The position numbers were made by a program, and so were the translations under genes. Shown piece by piece: positions 1 through 8,684 of a DNA stretch of 40,410 nt. The number at the start of each line of letters is the position of its first letter. The stretch's first letter is position 1. The DNA is from a virus. The stretch covers positions 1 through 40,410 of IMG/VR virus record IMGVR_UViG_3300010370_000078. One strand, 5' to 3'. The notes below the pieces were generated by a model that made no database searches, was not told the origin of the DNA, and worked only from the letters and a program-made list of their open reading frames with translations.

Positions 1-86
1 ATACAATTACTGATCCTGAACTTGTAGGTTCTAGTAATACGCAAATGGCCCGCATGTCTACTCCCACGCTTCGCTACATTGGTTGA
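1..86 (+). CDS. 3' end of an upstream phage gene (partial)
   Basis: An open frame enters from the left edge (codons counted from base 3) and stops at TGA 84-86, giving a 27-residue tail that ends TPTLRYIG. Too little is present to identify the product. Its place directly upstream of the major capsid gene suggests a head gene such as a scaffold, protease or portal, which is inference from gene order only. Confidence 0.5.
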   Translation, partial: TITDPELVGSSNTQMARMSTPTLRYIG

Positions 87-102
87 TAAAGATAAATTAT
101 CA

Positions 103-114
103 ACTGCTAAAATT
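103..114 (+). promoter_or_regulatory. Putative late promoter (GCTAAAATT motif) upstream of capsid gene
   Basis: The 100-nt gap before the capsid gene contains ATCAACTGCTAAAATT. Nearly the same string, with a 5-nt insertion, precedes the gene at 20625. The TAAAAT core resembles a sigma70 -10 box, with no clear -35 box. A weak hairpin (AGACA/TGTCT, 126-139) and a strong GGAGG at 172-176 follow before the GTG start. Confidence 0.4.
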
Positions 115-186
115 TGTTTTAGATAAGACATTCTTGTCTGAATCTTTCACCCGATAACTATCCTGTGCATTGGAGGATAAACTAAA

Positions 187-1350
187 GTGTTTCTTGATAA
201 TGATTTCCCCAAGATTTTGGGTGCAGAGCTGTATCGGCCCCACCCGGCTTACATCTGCGAGATGGCTGTTGAGCCTGTAGTCGTTCACGATTTTACTCGA
301 CAGCCTGGTCAAACTGTTCAATTAGACCGGTATAAGTTCTGGGGTAGCCCTGGTACTAAGGACAGCCGTGAACGCATTGCTGACCAGACCATTGGTACCG
401 CTAATAGCCGTAACATCACTAAGGAAAAAGTTCTGGTGGTGTTAAAAGAATATACGGGTCCTGCTGATCCGGGTGCTCCTACTGAACCCTCTACCTTTAA
501 GATTGCTCGGGAAACTCTGGTTACCGCGCAGCGTATGCTGCTCGATACCGGTAACCTTAATATGTTCCACCAGAGCATTGGATCGCTTACTCTGCTGGAT
601 GACTATCGCCGCTGGCGTGATCGCGTCTTTCTTGATGAGATCGCTAAGGCTGAAGCTAATGGTCCCGCATCTGGTACGCAGGGCGGTTACTACTTCCCTG
701 GTGGTAAAGTCAAAAACTCTTCTGGTCAAATCACCTATACTACTAATGAGTATGGTGATGAAGTTCAACAGTTCTCTGTTCGCACGGATCTTTTAACGGT
801 TGTTAAGGATCTTCGCAAGCGTAACGTTCCGACTTTTGCTGATGGTCTGTATCGTTGCATTTGTGATCCCACCTTCATGATGCATCTGCGTCGTGATCCC
901 GACTTCCGTGAAATTGCTCGCTATGCTGGCAATCCTGGTCAAGGCATGTACATGGGTAATCCCATGATGCCTAATAACGCCAGCTTCTACATGGGTCCCC
1001 AGGCTGGTCAGGCTTACTTCCTGGCTGGTGAACCTGTAATGCCAACTGGTGTTCAGTTTGAAGGTGTGAAGTTCTTCGAATCCACTAACTTCCCGACCAA
1101 AACTGTACAGGCAAGGTTTGACGTTAGTGGTTCGTTTGCTGCAGAAGAAGTTGCACAAGGTTTCTTCTTTGGCCCGCAAGCCGTTGGCGTTGGCATTGGC
1201 GGCCCGAATGCTCAAGTTCTCATTAACAATAATGATGACTTCAGTCGTTTTATCATTCTGATTTGGCAGCTTTATGCTGGTTTTGAAATCCTTAATAAGG
1301 ATTTTGTGACTAATGCATATAGCTTTGTCAAGGATGATGGTACTGTTTGA
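187..1350 (+). CDS. Major capsid protein
   Basis: The 387-residue product forms the icosahedral head shell. It is recognised from overall resemblance to cyanophage-type major capsid proteins: an opening in which Pro, aromatic residues and short acidic stretches alternate (PHPAYICEMAVEPVV), a QTVQLDRYKFWG block, and long stretches rich in Gly, Asn, Met and aromatic residues around residues 255-330. The start is GTG at 187, set by GGAGG at 172-176. Codon use is strong and C/U-ending, unlike many neighbours, as expected of the most expressed gene. The next gene follows after 29 nt with its own AAAGGAGG site, so capsid and head protein probably share a transcript. No catalytic motif is expected. 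Confidence 0.8.
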   Translation: MFLDNDFPKILGAELYRPHPAYICEMAVEPVVVHDFTRQPGQTVQLDRYKFWGSPGTKDSRERIADQTIGTANSRNITKEKVLVVLKEYTGPADPGAPTEPSTFKIARETLVTAQRMLLDTGNLNMFHQSIGSLTLLDDYRRWRDRVFLDEIAKAEANGPASGTQGGYYFPGGKVKNSSGQITYTTNEYGDEVQQFSVRTDLLTVVKDLRKRNVPTFADGLYRCICDPTFMMHLRRDPDFREIARYAGNPGQGMYMGNPMMPNNASFYMGPQAGQAYFLAGEPVMPTGVQFEGVKFFESTNFPTKTVQARFDVSGSFAAEEVAQGFFFGPQAVGVGIGGPNAQVLINNNDDFSRFIILIWQLYAGFEILNKDFVTNAYSFVKDDGTV

Positions 1351-1379
1351 TAAATAAACTCTTACTAAAGGAGGAATAA

Positions 1380-2165
1380 ATGTCTTATCTTTCGTCTAAA
1401 AAGATCTATCCAGGTAACTGGGCAGAGCCTTTGAATGGTTGGTACAAAAACATTGATACCGATGACAGCGGTAGCAATGACAGCTCTAAAGGCGGCCCGA
1501 CTTCCGTCCTGGCCGTACCTGGTTATCGTTATTTCCAGCAACGTGGTTATGTTCCTATCACCAATACTTCTGGTGATGGTGCCATTGCTTCTGGCAATGT
1601 GATTGTACCCTCCCCTTATCGGAACGATGATACTCGTACTGATATTACCGGGATGGTGATCAGCGGTTCTACCACGTTACCTGCCTACGTGTACCGCACA
1701 ACTATCTCCGTTGCCTCTGGCTGGGGTGATGGACGTGTTGCCTCTGGCGTTTATGCAGCCACTGGTAACGTCATCAGCTTTGCTACCGGACTGGTTTCTA
1801 ATGCAACTTCCGGTGAATCCGTTGCACAAGCCAACCTCTCTAGCACCGTCTCTGGTTCTCAACCTGGAGAAGTCTACTTTGCTGGTGGTAGCGCAGCTTA
1901 CAGTGCCGTCCCCTTCGTGACTGGTACTGCTGGTGTTACTGCCAACTCTATCTACAAAGAAATCACGGGTGCAGCCACCTACAAGGCCCTTGCACGTGGT
2001 TCCGTCACTGCAACGTCTACCTCTGGTGGTTGGTACATCTCGGCTGCTGACAAAGCTTCTGGACGCACTGGATACCTTGTGGTTGAAGTGTGCTACATCC
2101 AGCCCGATGAAGCTCCTGGCTACGAAGACATTGATGGCTATCTCCTGGGCCGCACTGTTAGTTAA
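1380..2165 (+). CDS. Putative head decoration or structural protein
   Basis: The 261-residue protein lies directly after the capsid gene and has a near-perfect AAAGGAGG site 7 nt before ATG. The sequence is rich in Ser, Gly, Thr and Val (for example VASGVYAATGNVISFATG), which suggests a beta-rich virion protein. No enzymatic motif is visible. Its codon use matches the capsid gene, implying high expression. Position and composition favour a capsid decoration or stabilising protein, but the assignment is inferred from context and not from a recognised family. Confidence 0.55.
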   Translation: MSYLSSKKIYPGNWAEPLNGWYKNIDTDDSGSNDSSKGGPTSVLAVPGYRYFQQRGYVPITNTSGDGAIASGNVIVPSPYRNDDTRTDITGMVISGSTTLPAYVYRTTISVASGWGDGRVASGVYAATGNVISFATGLVSNATSGESVAQANLSSTVSGSQPGEVYFAGGSAAYSAVPFVTGTAGVTANSIYKEITGAATYKALARGSVTATSTSGGWYISAADKASGRTGYLVVEVCYIQPDEAPGYEDIDGYLLGRTVS

Positions 2166-2177
2166 TTGAGTTAAACT

Positions 2178-2205
2178 AAAACCAGATGCAAAGTTTGGTT
2201 TTATG
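2178..2205 (+). promoter_or_regulatory. Hairpin ending against the start codon of the next gene
   Basis: AAAACCA at 2178-2184 pairs perfectly with TGGTTTT at 2196-2202, and the ATG begins at the next base (2203). There is no Shine-Dalgarno sequence. The hairpin could restrain initiation, or act as a weak terminator after the capsid/decoration pair. Confidence 0.45.
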
Positions 2206-2634
2206 ACAACTCTCTCCGAAGAGCTTCTTTATCGTCATGTGAAAACGGGTGCTCGAGTTAGGATTATTAGTGAATGGGATAATGGCGATTGGTTCATGGT
2301 CGAAGATCAAGACGGTCGCCTTTATACCGCTTACAGGACTGAACTACAACCCGATCAACAGGCAACAACAAAGGTTAAAACCCTTCAAGTAAAAGATAAA
2401 GCAGCAAACGAAGAGCCTCGCAACTTTCCTCCAGACACACGTTTGAACATCAACGGTGCAACTGCACAAATGATTGCAGACCATATCAAAGGCATTGGTT
2501 TAAAAACTGCTCGGGAAATTAAAGACCTGCAATTATCTTTGTCCGGTGAAAGATTCAGTAATCTTGAGCAACTACGACAAATCAAACGAATTGATTGGGA
2601 TGCTGTTTTTTCTTCAGATCTAATTAGGGTATAA
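2203..2634 (+). CDS. Helix-hairpin-helix protein, possible head-tail connector
   Basis: The 143-residue protein has a short beta-rich N-terminal part (residues 10-50, EWDNGDWFMVEDQDGR) and a C-terminal helix-hairpin-helix segment at about 82-133 that resembles ComEA: LNINGATAQM, then KGIGLKTA, then a Leu-rich helix ending in QIKRID. HhH folds bind nucleic acid backbones or act as protein interfaces. In a head gene cluster between the decoration protein and virion hydrolases, a head-tail adaptor or DNA-contacting virion protein is plausible. An intrinsic terminator follows 14 nt after the stop. Confidence 0.5.
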   Translation: MTTLSEELLYRHVKTGARVRIISEWDNGDWFMVEDQDGRLYTAYRTELQPDQQATTKVKTLQVKDKAANEEPRNFPPDTRLNINGATAQMIADHIKGIGLKTAREIKDLQLSLSGERFSNLEQLRQIKRIDWDAVFSSDLIRV

Positions 2635-2647
2635 CTCATCTCCCATT

Positions 2648-2673
2648 AAGCCCCTGTTTTACAGGGGCTTTTT
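2648..2673 (+). terminator. Rho-independent terminator after the head gene cluster
   Basis: A perfect 10-bp stem, AAGCCCCTGT/ACAGGGGCTT (2648-2657/2661-2670), with a TTT loop and a following T run, lies 14 nt after the HhH gene. It separates the highly expressed head genes from the next cluster. The same GCCCCTG/CAGGGGC core recurs at 37080. Confidence 0.85.
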
Positions 2674-2701
2674 AGTATTAAAATAAAAAGAAAAGAAAGA
2701 T

Positions 2702-3403
2702 ATGGCAGGTTTAATTCCGGTCGGTTCTGTTATAGATCCAAGTAGGGATGTTTTTCCTACTACTGGTGCCCATCTTGACGTAAGAGTTATTCCTCAATTT
2801 GGGGCACAAAAAGGTAGGAAAATTAACCCTGAGACAGCTAGATCTTTACTTCAGAATATTTTAATTGGCAAAGATAGAGTCCCCCTGGTTCAAAGACAAG
2901 GAGAAGATTGGCGTTGGAACTTTCCAATCACGTCTAGATTTGGCCCAAGATCAGCACCAACGCGCGGCGCTTCTACTTTCCATAGAGGAATAGATGTTTC
3001 TCTTGGAGTTGGTACACCACTGACTTATAAGGGATATGGAACATATAGACCTGATCATGGGTTTGGTTCCTTGATGACAAGTGATTCACAAGGAAATCCA
3101 TACGAGATTAGATTCCTCCATACTGAACCTGGCAAGCAAGCTTCTGTTGGTTCTTCCAGGGTGCCTGAGGCACCTGTGCTACCTGGTGCTACTGCCCAGT
3201 CCTCCAACCAGAATGTCAACGAAAAACGAAATGATAAATTAATGGAGGAATTGTTGGGTGAACAACAATCTTTAAGAGATGTATTAATGTCTAGTGCAAT
3301 AAGGAAAGCTATGCAACAACGTCAAAGTTCGTTGTTAGATGACTTGCCTTCTTTGCAAGCACAGACATTTACACCAGAACAAGCCATGGCTCTGTTTAGT
3401 TGA
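2702..3403 (+). CDS. M23-like peptidase domain virion protein
   Basis: The 233-residue protein has a middle region like LytM/M23 zinc peptidases, which cut peptidoglycan cross-links: PITSRFGPR (75-83), FHRGIDVSLGVGTP (93-106) with candidate ligands His94 and Asp98, and IRFLH (136-140). The family's final HxH pair is incomplete here: His140 is followed by Thr-Glu, not x-His, so activity is uncertain. A variable linker and a Gln/Leu-rich tail follow. The protein ends in Phe-Ser, shared with four other proteins in this region. It sits among virion genes and is probably a tail or internal virion protein. Confidence 0.55.
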   Translation: MAGLIPVGSVIDPSRDVFPTTGAHLDVRVIPQFGAQKGRKINPETARSLLQNILIGKDRVPLVQRQGEDWRWNFPITSRFGPRSAPTRGASTFHRGIDVSLGVGTPLTYKGYGTYRPDHGFGSLMTSDSQGNPYEIRFLHTEPGKQASVGSSRVPEAPVLPGATAQSSNQNVNEKRNDKLMEELLGEQQSLRDVLMSSAIRKAMQQRQSSLLDDLPSLQAQTFTPEQAMALFS

Positions 3404-3412
3404 TTACCCCCA

Positions 3413-3420
3413 CTTATAAT
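3413..3420 (+). promoter_or_regulatory. Putative -10 element (TATAAT)
   Basis: A CTTATAAT box lies 24 nt before the GTG start at 3444, in the short gap after an M23-like gene. No matching -35 box is visible. Similar CTATAAT boxes precede the genes at 6013 and 17060. Confidence 0.35.
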
Positions 3421-3443
3421 GAAATTCAACCAGGTCGCAAACT

Positions 3444-3905
3444 GTGCATTTAAGTGATTTTGACAAAAGTAGAGTTAGATACCATCTAGGTTACTATGTG
3501 GTTTCTGTTCCAGCAGGCGACTATGCCCGCCTGGAAGAAGCTCTCAATACAGTTCCTGATTCTTATTTCTACGATAAAATCATTATTCAAATTGGTCGTT
3601 GTGATACAGCTGAAAAGAAAACTGAAGTAGCACTTACACCATCTACTCGCGTTGAAAACATTGCTGGTGACGTTGATCGTACAATCCGCTCCAGTAATGC
3701 CAAAGAAGCCTTAAAGGTTTGGGATGAAATATATTTGTATGAAACTAATCGTTTAGCTCATATTCTTTATGTACCCAATTACAAAGATCCTTTCCAAGCC
3801 CGTTACCGTTACGAACGTTCAGGTGCGGAATTCATCCAGGCCCTTCCTGGGCCTGCAGACACTTCCATAGGTTCTCGTATCTTGTTACATGGGGTTTGGC
3901 GCTAA
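3444..3905 (+). CDS. Conserved virion protein of unknown function
   Basis: The 153-residue acidic protein starts at GTG 3444 and ends with TAA overlapping the next ATG. The N-terminal half carries short hydrophobic strands (HLGYYVVSVPAGDY; DKIIIQIGRCDT). The C-terminal half is rich in Tyr and Arg (PFQARYRYERSGAEFIQA). No family is recognised. Size, position between head and tail genes, and translational coupling to the next gene suggest a tail-completion or head-tail joining protein. Confidence 0.45.
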   Translation: MHLSDFDKSRVRYHLGYYVVSVPAGDYARLEEALNTVPDSYFYDKIIIQIGRCDTAEKKTEVALTPSTRVENIAGDVDRTIRSSNAKEALKVWDEIYLYETNRLAHILYVPNYKDPFQARYRYERSGAEFIQALPGPADTSIGSRILLHGVWR

Positions 3906-5002
3906 TGAAAGACCTTTTTAGACAACTTTTCTTGCAGGCAAGTCGTAGAGTTTCTCCTCAAGTCAGGAAAACTATACGTGGATTTGGTTCATCGATTCCA
4001 ACAGCCATTAACCCTTTTACAACAAGAACACCGACTACAATTGCAGGAAATGTCGGAAAACTCCTTAATCCGCTTAATCCAGCAAATTTAGGAATGTTGG
4101 CTGCAGGACAAGCCATCTCATCGCTTGTACCAGCGGATAATCCACTTAAGGGTAATCTTGAACTACTAAGCTTTACCCCTGGTGGAGTACCTGGCAAACT
4201 TGGAACAGCTCTTCTTTTTGGTGCTGTGCCAGTTGCTTCTGGTACGCTTGACGCAGCTGCTGCAGAATTTTCTACTAATCCTGCAATTCGACCAAGAGGA
4301 GAACGTATTGGTAAAAGAAACCAACAAGGTCAATATTGGGCAGGAGAAAATTGGGGATACCAATCACCTGAGAGCTTTAATCAACTTTATGGAACAAATT
4401 TATCGACGCGTCAAGCAGCCTCACCTTCAATTGCGGGTATTGGTACGCAAGCAGCTGCGCCAAGCTCACCAGTTCTGTCTGATCCAGTAGCGCGAGCAGA
4501 AAACCAAGAACGATCTAGAATTTCACAATTAACCGAACAAGATCCATTACTTAAAAAGTATCAAGTTGCAGAATTATCAAAAGCATATAATGCAGCAAGC
4601 CCAGAAGAGAAAGAAAGAATTGGACTTCAGATATGGGCGACAACTAATCCACGTCTTGCACAACGAGTTCCTCCTGGTCAGGTAGGTTATATGACATCAG
4701 CCGCAATGAGTGGCACACAAGTCTTTGGGAGTGACTTTCCTGGGATTACACAAACATCTTATCAACAAGCATCTGAAAAAGCCAATAATATTCCCTTTAC
4801 AGGAATCAATACACCAGATATGAATGCATATGGGTTGGGAGCTAATGTACAACAGATTGGTGTTTCTTCTCCAGGGGGTGCACCTATTCCTATGTTTGGC
4901 AAAGATGTCTTTAACAAGAGGTTTGATATTCCTTCAAGTGAAGATTTGAGCCAGACTCAACTCGCCCTATTAAAGCGTGCTTTTGAAAATAGGTTGAAAT
5001 AA
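3905..5002 (+). CDS. Ala/Pro-rich virion protein of unknown function
   Basis: The 365-residue product starts at ATG 3905, which shares its A with the TAA of the preceding gene. An upstream in-frame TTG at 3896 is less likely. The first 130 residues are basic then hydrophobic and Pro/Gly/Ala-rich, with several segments that could be buried or membrane-active (MLAAGQAISSLV; LLFGAVPVASGTLDAAAAEF). The rest is polar and Gln/Ser-rich. No catalytic motif is seen. An internal or ejected virion protein is possible. The next gene, a transglycosylase, follows after 4 nt. Confidence 0.45.
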   Translation: MKDLFRQLFLQASRRVSPQVRKTIRGFGSSIPTAINPFTTRTPTTIAGNVGKLLNPLNPANLGMLAAGQAISSLVPADNPLKGNLELLSFTPGGVPGKLGTALLFGAVPVASGTLDAAAAEFSTNPAIRPRGERIGKRNQQGQYWAGENWGYQSPESFNQLYGTNLSTRQAASPSIAGIGTQAAAPSSPVLSDPVARAENQERSRISQLTEQDPLLKKYQVAELSKAYNAASPEEKERIGLQIWATTNPRLAQRVPPGQVGYMTSAAMSGTQVFGSDFPGITQTSYQQASEKANNIPFTGINTPDMNAYGLGANVQQIGVSSPGGAPIPMFGKDVFNKRFDIPSSEDLSQTQLALLKRAFENRLK

Positions 5003-5006
5003 CAAG

Positions 5007-5726
5007 ATGTCAAGTGAACGCCAAATACTAGAACAATGGGCCGCTCAGAATCCAGGTCTTTTCAGAGGCCTTCAGAGGGCTATTTCAGGAGCTGAAGGAA
5101 CGCTTCGCGGTGGTAGGCCAGGATATGATGTGATGTTTGGTGGAGGCAGGTTTACTGACTTCTCGCGTCATCCAGATCGTGTCATCAGATCCCAAAGCGG
5201 CGTAGCAAGTGCTGCTGCAGGTGCCTATCAGTTTATGCCAGGTACATGGTCAGGCGTTCAACAACGTCTTGGCTTAAATGATTTTAGCCCGCAATCTCAA
5301 GACATTGGGATGCTTAAAAAGGTCAGGGACAGGCTAATGCCCCTTGGTGGCCTGGCTGCAATTACTAAAGCAGGTCAACTGACACCAGAGATTCAAAATG
5401 CATTAGCACCTGAATGGGCATCTTTTCCAACTCTCAGCGGAAGAAGTTTTTATGGTCAACCAGTAAAAAAATCTGATCAAATACAGAAATATTTCAATGA
5501 AGGGATGGCTTCTTCTGCGCCACTTCCTCAAAGCACCTCACAGGCTAGCCAGAGAGTTGAAAAAGGAAATAGCTTTGGAAGAGGCCTTATTCAAACAGTA
5601 ATTGATTCAATGAAATACCTTCCAATGACAACAGGCATTCCTTCACTACTGGATACGCCTCCTTTGGATAGCAGTAGTTTTCTTAAGGCTTATCAGATGT
5701 TTTTTGATCCCGAGGAGTTTAGCTAA
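5007..5726 (+). CDS. Virion-associated lytic transglycosylase, GH104-like
   Basis: The 239-residue protein resembles the lambda R endolysin family (GH104), which cleaves the glycan strand of peptidoglycan. Visible matches are AISGAEGT with candidate catalytic Glu30, YDVMFGGGRFTDFSRHP (40-56), AAAGAYQFMPGTW (69-81) and LGLNDFSPQSQD (88-99). The domain fills residues 20-150, and the last 90 residues are a polar extension absent from the free endolysin. With its place among structural genes, this suggests a virion-carried enzyme that opens the wall at infection. It ends in Phe-Ser and overlaps the next start (TAATG). Two other wall hydrolase genes, at 12054 and 20972, probably serve lysis. Confidence 0.75.
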   Translation: MSSERQILEQWAAQNPGLFRGLQRAISGAEGTLRGGRPGYDVMFGGGRFTDFSRHPDRVIRSQSGVASAAAGAYQFMPGTWSGVQQRLGLNDFSPQSQDIGMLKKVRDRLMPLGGLAAITKAGQLTPEIQNALAPEWASFPTLSGRSFYGQPVKKSDQIQKYFNEGMASSAPLPQSTSQASQRVEKGNSFGRGLIQTVIDSMKYLPMTTGIPSLLDTPPLDSSSFLKAYQMFFDPEEFS

Positions 5727-5977
5727 TGGATTGGTCAGTTGAATCGGACTATTTACCAGGAGAGTATCGACGAGCAATTTTAGATAGGTATAACTATGGT
5801 TTACCGGCCAAGATTGAGTACATACAAAATGCATTGCGCAAATTCAAACCAAATGATGATGTTAATTTGTTCCAAGATTTTCTTAACGCTCAACGACTTT
5901 TAGAGCCTGGAAATTTATTTGCGGATAAACTTCCCCAAACGCCCCTTGGAAACTTTGCAAGTTATTTAGACAACTAA
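5726..5977 (+). CDS. Small protein of unknown function
   Basis: The 83-residue acidic protein is translationally coupled to the transglycosylase (TAATG). It is rich in aromatic residues and Leu/Asn (DYLPGEYRRAILDRYNYG; LFQDFLNAQRLLEPGNLF) and looks mainly helical. No family is recognised. Context suggests a virion accessory protein or a partner of the transglycosylase. Confidence 0.45.
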   Translation: MDWSVESDYLPGEYRRAILDRYNYGLPAKIEYIQNALRKFKPNDDVNLFQDFLNAQRLLEPGNLFADKLPQTPLGNFASYLDN

Positions 5978-5981
5978 TTAA

Positions 5982-5990
5982 CCTATAATA
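5982..5990 (+). promoter_or_regulatory. Putative -10 element (CCTATAATA)
   Basis: A TATAAT box at 5984-5989 lies 24 nt before ATG 6013, in a 35-nt gap. Spacing and sequence match the boxes at 3415 and 17027, suggesting a recurring late-promoter form without an obvious -35 box. Confidence 0.4.
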
Positions 5991-6012
5991 AAACTAAGCA
6001 TCTGTAAGCTAA

Positions 6013-6795
6013 ATGTCGTCTACTGCAACGAATAAGTCTCCTGTATTTATTGATCGCCCACTCTATGATTCTGTGAGGGTTACTACACAAATCGCAGGGA
6101 GTGCATCAAACAATACTCTTTTTGTTCAAGGGGGGCAAGTTCCGGCCATCCTTGTGGATATGGATGCCGATTTAAGTGAGGACAACAACAATGGCGGTGT
6201 TGTTGACTCGATTAAAATCGTAAGAAATGATTATTACCGTGCTGCTGACTACGTAGTAAATACAACTACTTCTGGTACTGTTGTTTCTTTTATTAATGGA
6301 CAAGTTGTAAATATCACAACAACCACTCCTTTGACTGGTAGTGGAGCAGCTAGTGGTGTTGGTTATTACACTTATACAGGAAGTACCACACTTACTGGTG
6401 TAAATACTGCAATTCATTATTCAGGGGGATTGGCAGAAGGTTTTGTATATAACGGCGTTAATTACGGTAATCAGCCTGCCGTGACCTTTGTGGTGTACCA
6501 TACTCGTGGAACCACCGCCCCAATTCCTGCTAATGGTGACTACCGTCTCGTATTCGCCAAAACCGTACCGGCCAACACACAAGAGGTGGACTGCTCAGAC
6601 GTGCTTCCGGTTTTGGCTGTACCTGGGATTGCTGCTGGCAATACCAATGGGCTTGGCAACACTGCTCCTTTACGGAATAAAGGAATTTATTTAGAACGAG
6701 GAGATAGGCTTTACGTTGGTGTTTTTCCTGATACACCAAATATTTCTGGTTATGCTCCAGGTGCGCATGTGATTGCACAAGGTGGATTTTTCTAA
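6013..6795 (+). CDS. Beta-rich structural protein
   Basis: The 260-residue protein is dominated by Thr, Val, Gly, Asn and Ser in alternating strands, for example in residues 75-130 and the TFVVYHTRGTT segment, typical of virion surface or tube proteins. No enzymatic motif or signal peptide is seen. It has its own TATAAT-like box and is followed after 3 nt by a large structural gene. A tail, decoration or adaptor role is likely but cannot be distinguished here. Confidence 0.5.
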   Translation: MSSTATNKSPVFIDRPLYDSVRVTTQIAGSASNNTLFVQGGQVPAILVDMDADLSEDNNNGGVVDSIKIVRNDYYRAADYVVNTTTSGTVVSFINGQVVNITTTTPLTGSGAASGVGYYTYTGSTTLTGVNTAIHYSGGLAEGFVYNGVNYGNQPAVTFVVYHTRGTTAPIPANGDYRLVFAKTVPANTQEVDCSDVLPVLAVPGIAAGNTNGLGNTAPLRNKGIYLERGDRLYVGVFPDTPNISGYAPGAHVIAQGGFF

Positions 6796-6798
6796 ATC

Positions 6799-8373
6799 AT
6801 GGCTAAAAAGATTGGAAGCTCCTTTGGAAACTTTCAAGAAACCAAACCATTTACACCAGGAAAAATAAAACCAATAACAACTGAATTTTCCAAAGGCAGT
6901 ATTCCTGACTCAATTTATACTACCAACAGAGAATCGGCATGGACACGTTGGCGCAGAGGATTTGAACTTGCGTCAGCAACAACGCATAACAACGACTACA
7001 ACTATCGTTTCAAATATGAAATACCAGTAACAACTACAAGTGGCAATGCTACGCCAACACTCTCTGGTTCATTTGTAGGTTTTCCTACCAAAAATAAAGA
7101 GCTTGGTATGCATTGGGCAGTATGGCGTTACGCTGGCTCAGTCCGTTGTGATAACCTTACAGATCCAGTAAGCAACGATAAATTGTATATCGAATTAGTT
7201 ACAGAAGATAGTGAAAATTGGTATGTAAAACTTAAAGGTAGCTGGAGCAATGCAAACCCACTTCCAGCTCCTTTTTATGTTTCAGTACCAGGGCAGCCAA
7301 ATGGTTTACGTCCGGCAACAACTGAGATTTTTGAAGACAGAGTTATTGTTGCTGGTGGAGACATAATTAACAAAGAAACAATTAACCCAACAACACAAAC
7401 TAGATATGGCTATGTTCAATCAGTTCTTACTGATATAAATCCTTTTACAGGCATACTTACATTTAAGAAAGCAGGTTCTGTTCAGGTAACGCCAGATGCA
7501 GTTTTTGTAAGTCCATCACCAATTGGATTTACCCCTGGAAGATTTCTTATAACAGGATCACGTTATGTATGCACATGCCAGGACTTTACGCATCGTGATT
7601 ATGCCTACATGTCAACCAGTGGAAAAGGAAATAGCAAACAATTTCCAATGTCACGACTATCGACAATTAAACCCGGTCGGTTTGAACTGACAAAAACAGA
7701 TGGAAAACTTGACGATAGAGCAATGACACCTGCAAATGTAAATAGAAATATGGAAGTTTTTACGCCAGAAGGGTTTGATCTTGATTACACGGTAAGTAAT
7801 GACTCAAATGTTGACTTAAAAGCAACGCGAGACAATCCTGGCGTCTATCGTGAATTTGGATTTATCTATACAAGAGGGACAAAGAATATTTCAATACCAG
7901 GATCAAGTTCAGAAGGAATGCCTGGATACGATGATTATTCTTCTTCCTTGGTGTCTACTGATGGTAACTCAATTCCACAAGATGTGATTCTTAGTATCAC
8001 AGACAACTGGACACCTTTACTGGATGAATTACGATACTGCAAACACATATATGCACTCAAGTTTAGAGATAGACTTTTTCCACCAGAGCCCTCTGACTTT
8101 CCAGTAGGAATTACTGCAATGAGTGAATGGGAACAGAAATTAGTTGAACAAGCACAAAAAGAACAACAGGACTTATCTGATTTCAACGAAACAAAAAGAG
8201 CCTTGGCATTGATGGATGTACCTCCATACAATTGCCAGGCTCCTTTGATTTACCCTATGCTTCAAAAGCTTTTTAACATTGTTACAGATCAAATCTCAAT
8301 TGATCATTTCACAATGTTTGATAAGAGAGGTAAACCTTATGTACCAGCTCTTAATCAAAGGCCTGAGCCTTGA
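6799..8373 (+). CDS. Large virion structural protein, probably tail-related
   Basis: The 524-residue protein begins with a short basic, Pro-rich leader (FTPGKIKPITTEF). A long mixed beta region follows, with many aromatic residues (NRESAWTRWRRGFELAS; HWAVWRYAGSVRCDN). The C-terminal third is charged and helical (SEWEQKLVEQAQKEQQDLSD). A Cys pair in YVCTCQDFTHRDY (near residue 255) is conspicuous. No catalytic motif is recognised. It follows the previous gene by 3 nt. Its last 19 nt overlap an oppositely oriented HTH gene. A tail tube, tail sheath-like or portal-proximal protein is possible. Confidence 0.5.
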   Translation: MAKKIGSSFGNFQETKPFTPGKIKPITTEFSKGSIPDSIYTTNRESAWTRWRRGFELASATTHNNDYNYRFKYEIPVTTTSGNATPTLSGSFVGFPTKNKELGMHWAVWRYAGSVRCDNLTDPVSNDKLYIELVTEDSENWYVKLKGSWSNANPLPAPFYVSVPGQPNGLRPATTEIFEDRVIVAGGDIINKETINPTTQTRYGYVQSVLTDINPFTGILTFKKAGSVQVTPDAVFVSPSPIGFTPGRFLITGSRYVCTCQDFTHRDYAYMSTSGKGNSKQFPMSRLSTIKPGRFELTKTDGKLDDRAMTPANVNRNMEVFTPEGFDLDYTVSNDSNVDLKATRDNPGVYREFGFIYTRGTKNISIPGSSSEGMPGYDDYSSSLVSTDGNSIPQDVILSITDNWTPLLDELRYCKHIYALKFRDRLFPPEPSDFPVGITAMSEWEQKLVEQAQKEQQDLSDFNETKRALALMDVPPYNCQAPLIYPMLQKLFNIVTDQISIDHFTMFDKRGKPYVPALNQRPEP

Positions 8374-8576
8374 AGCACTCCTTTTTTGCTGAGTTCTTCA
8401 CTGATTTTACCTACGTTCCAACGGAATGACTCCCGTGAGCGGGTTTCGGGAAATGCTGCGAAGTGGGGTCCAAGGCGGAGCGTACCATCATCACGCATCT
8501 TGAAGAGATCACTTTTGCTGAGCCCCAGCAGCTCGCTGGCCCTGCTTGCGCTGACCCAGGCAGTGGATGCAGTCAT
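8355..8576 (-). CDS. Small helix-turn-helix DNA-binding protein (host-like)
   Basis: The 73-residue product has an excisionase/MerR-like winged HTH: WVSASRASELLGLSKSDLFK followed by a wing region with FAAFPETRSRESFRWNV. Such proteins bind DNA as regulators or recombination directionality factors. The gene lies antisense inside an otherwise rightward structural cluster and overlaps the tail of the 524-aa gene. It is clearly GC-richer than its neighbours, which suggests acquisition from a higher-GC host. The start is ATG at 8576. No integrase is visible nearby, so an excisionase role is unproven and a transcriptional regulator is equally possible. Confidence 0.65.
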   Translation of the reverse strand: MTASTAWVSASRASELLGLSKSDLFKMRDDGTLRLGPHFAAFPETRSRESFRWNVGKISEELSKKGVLQGSGL

Positions 8577-8684
8577 GAGCGTAAAATCGTGGACAAGATC
8601 AAGCTAGCAAGCACAGGACCCCCCTGGAAGGTTCTTTTATGAATGTTTAATCATTTGTAATAGATACCCCTTTTGCCTGCTCAG

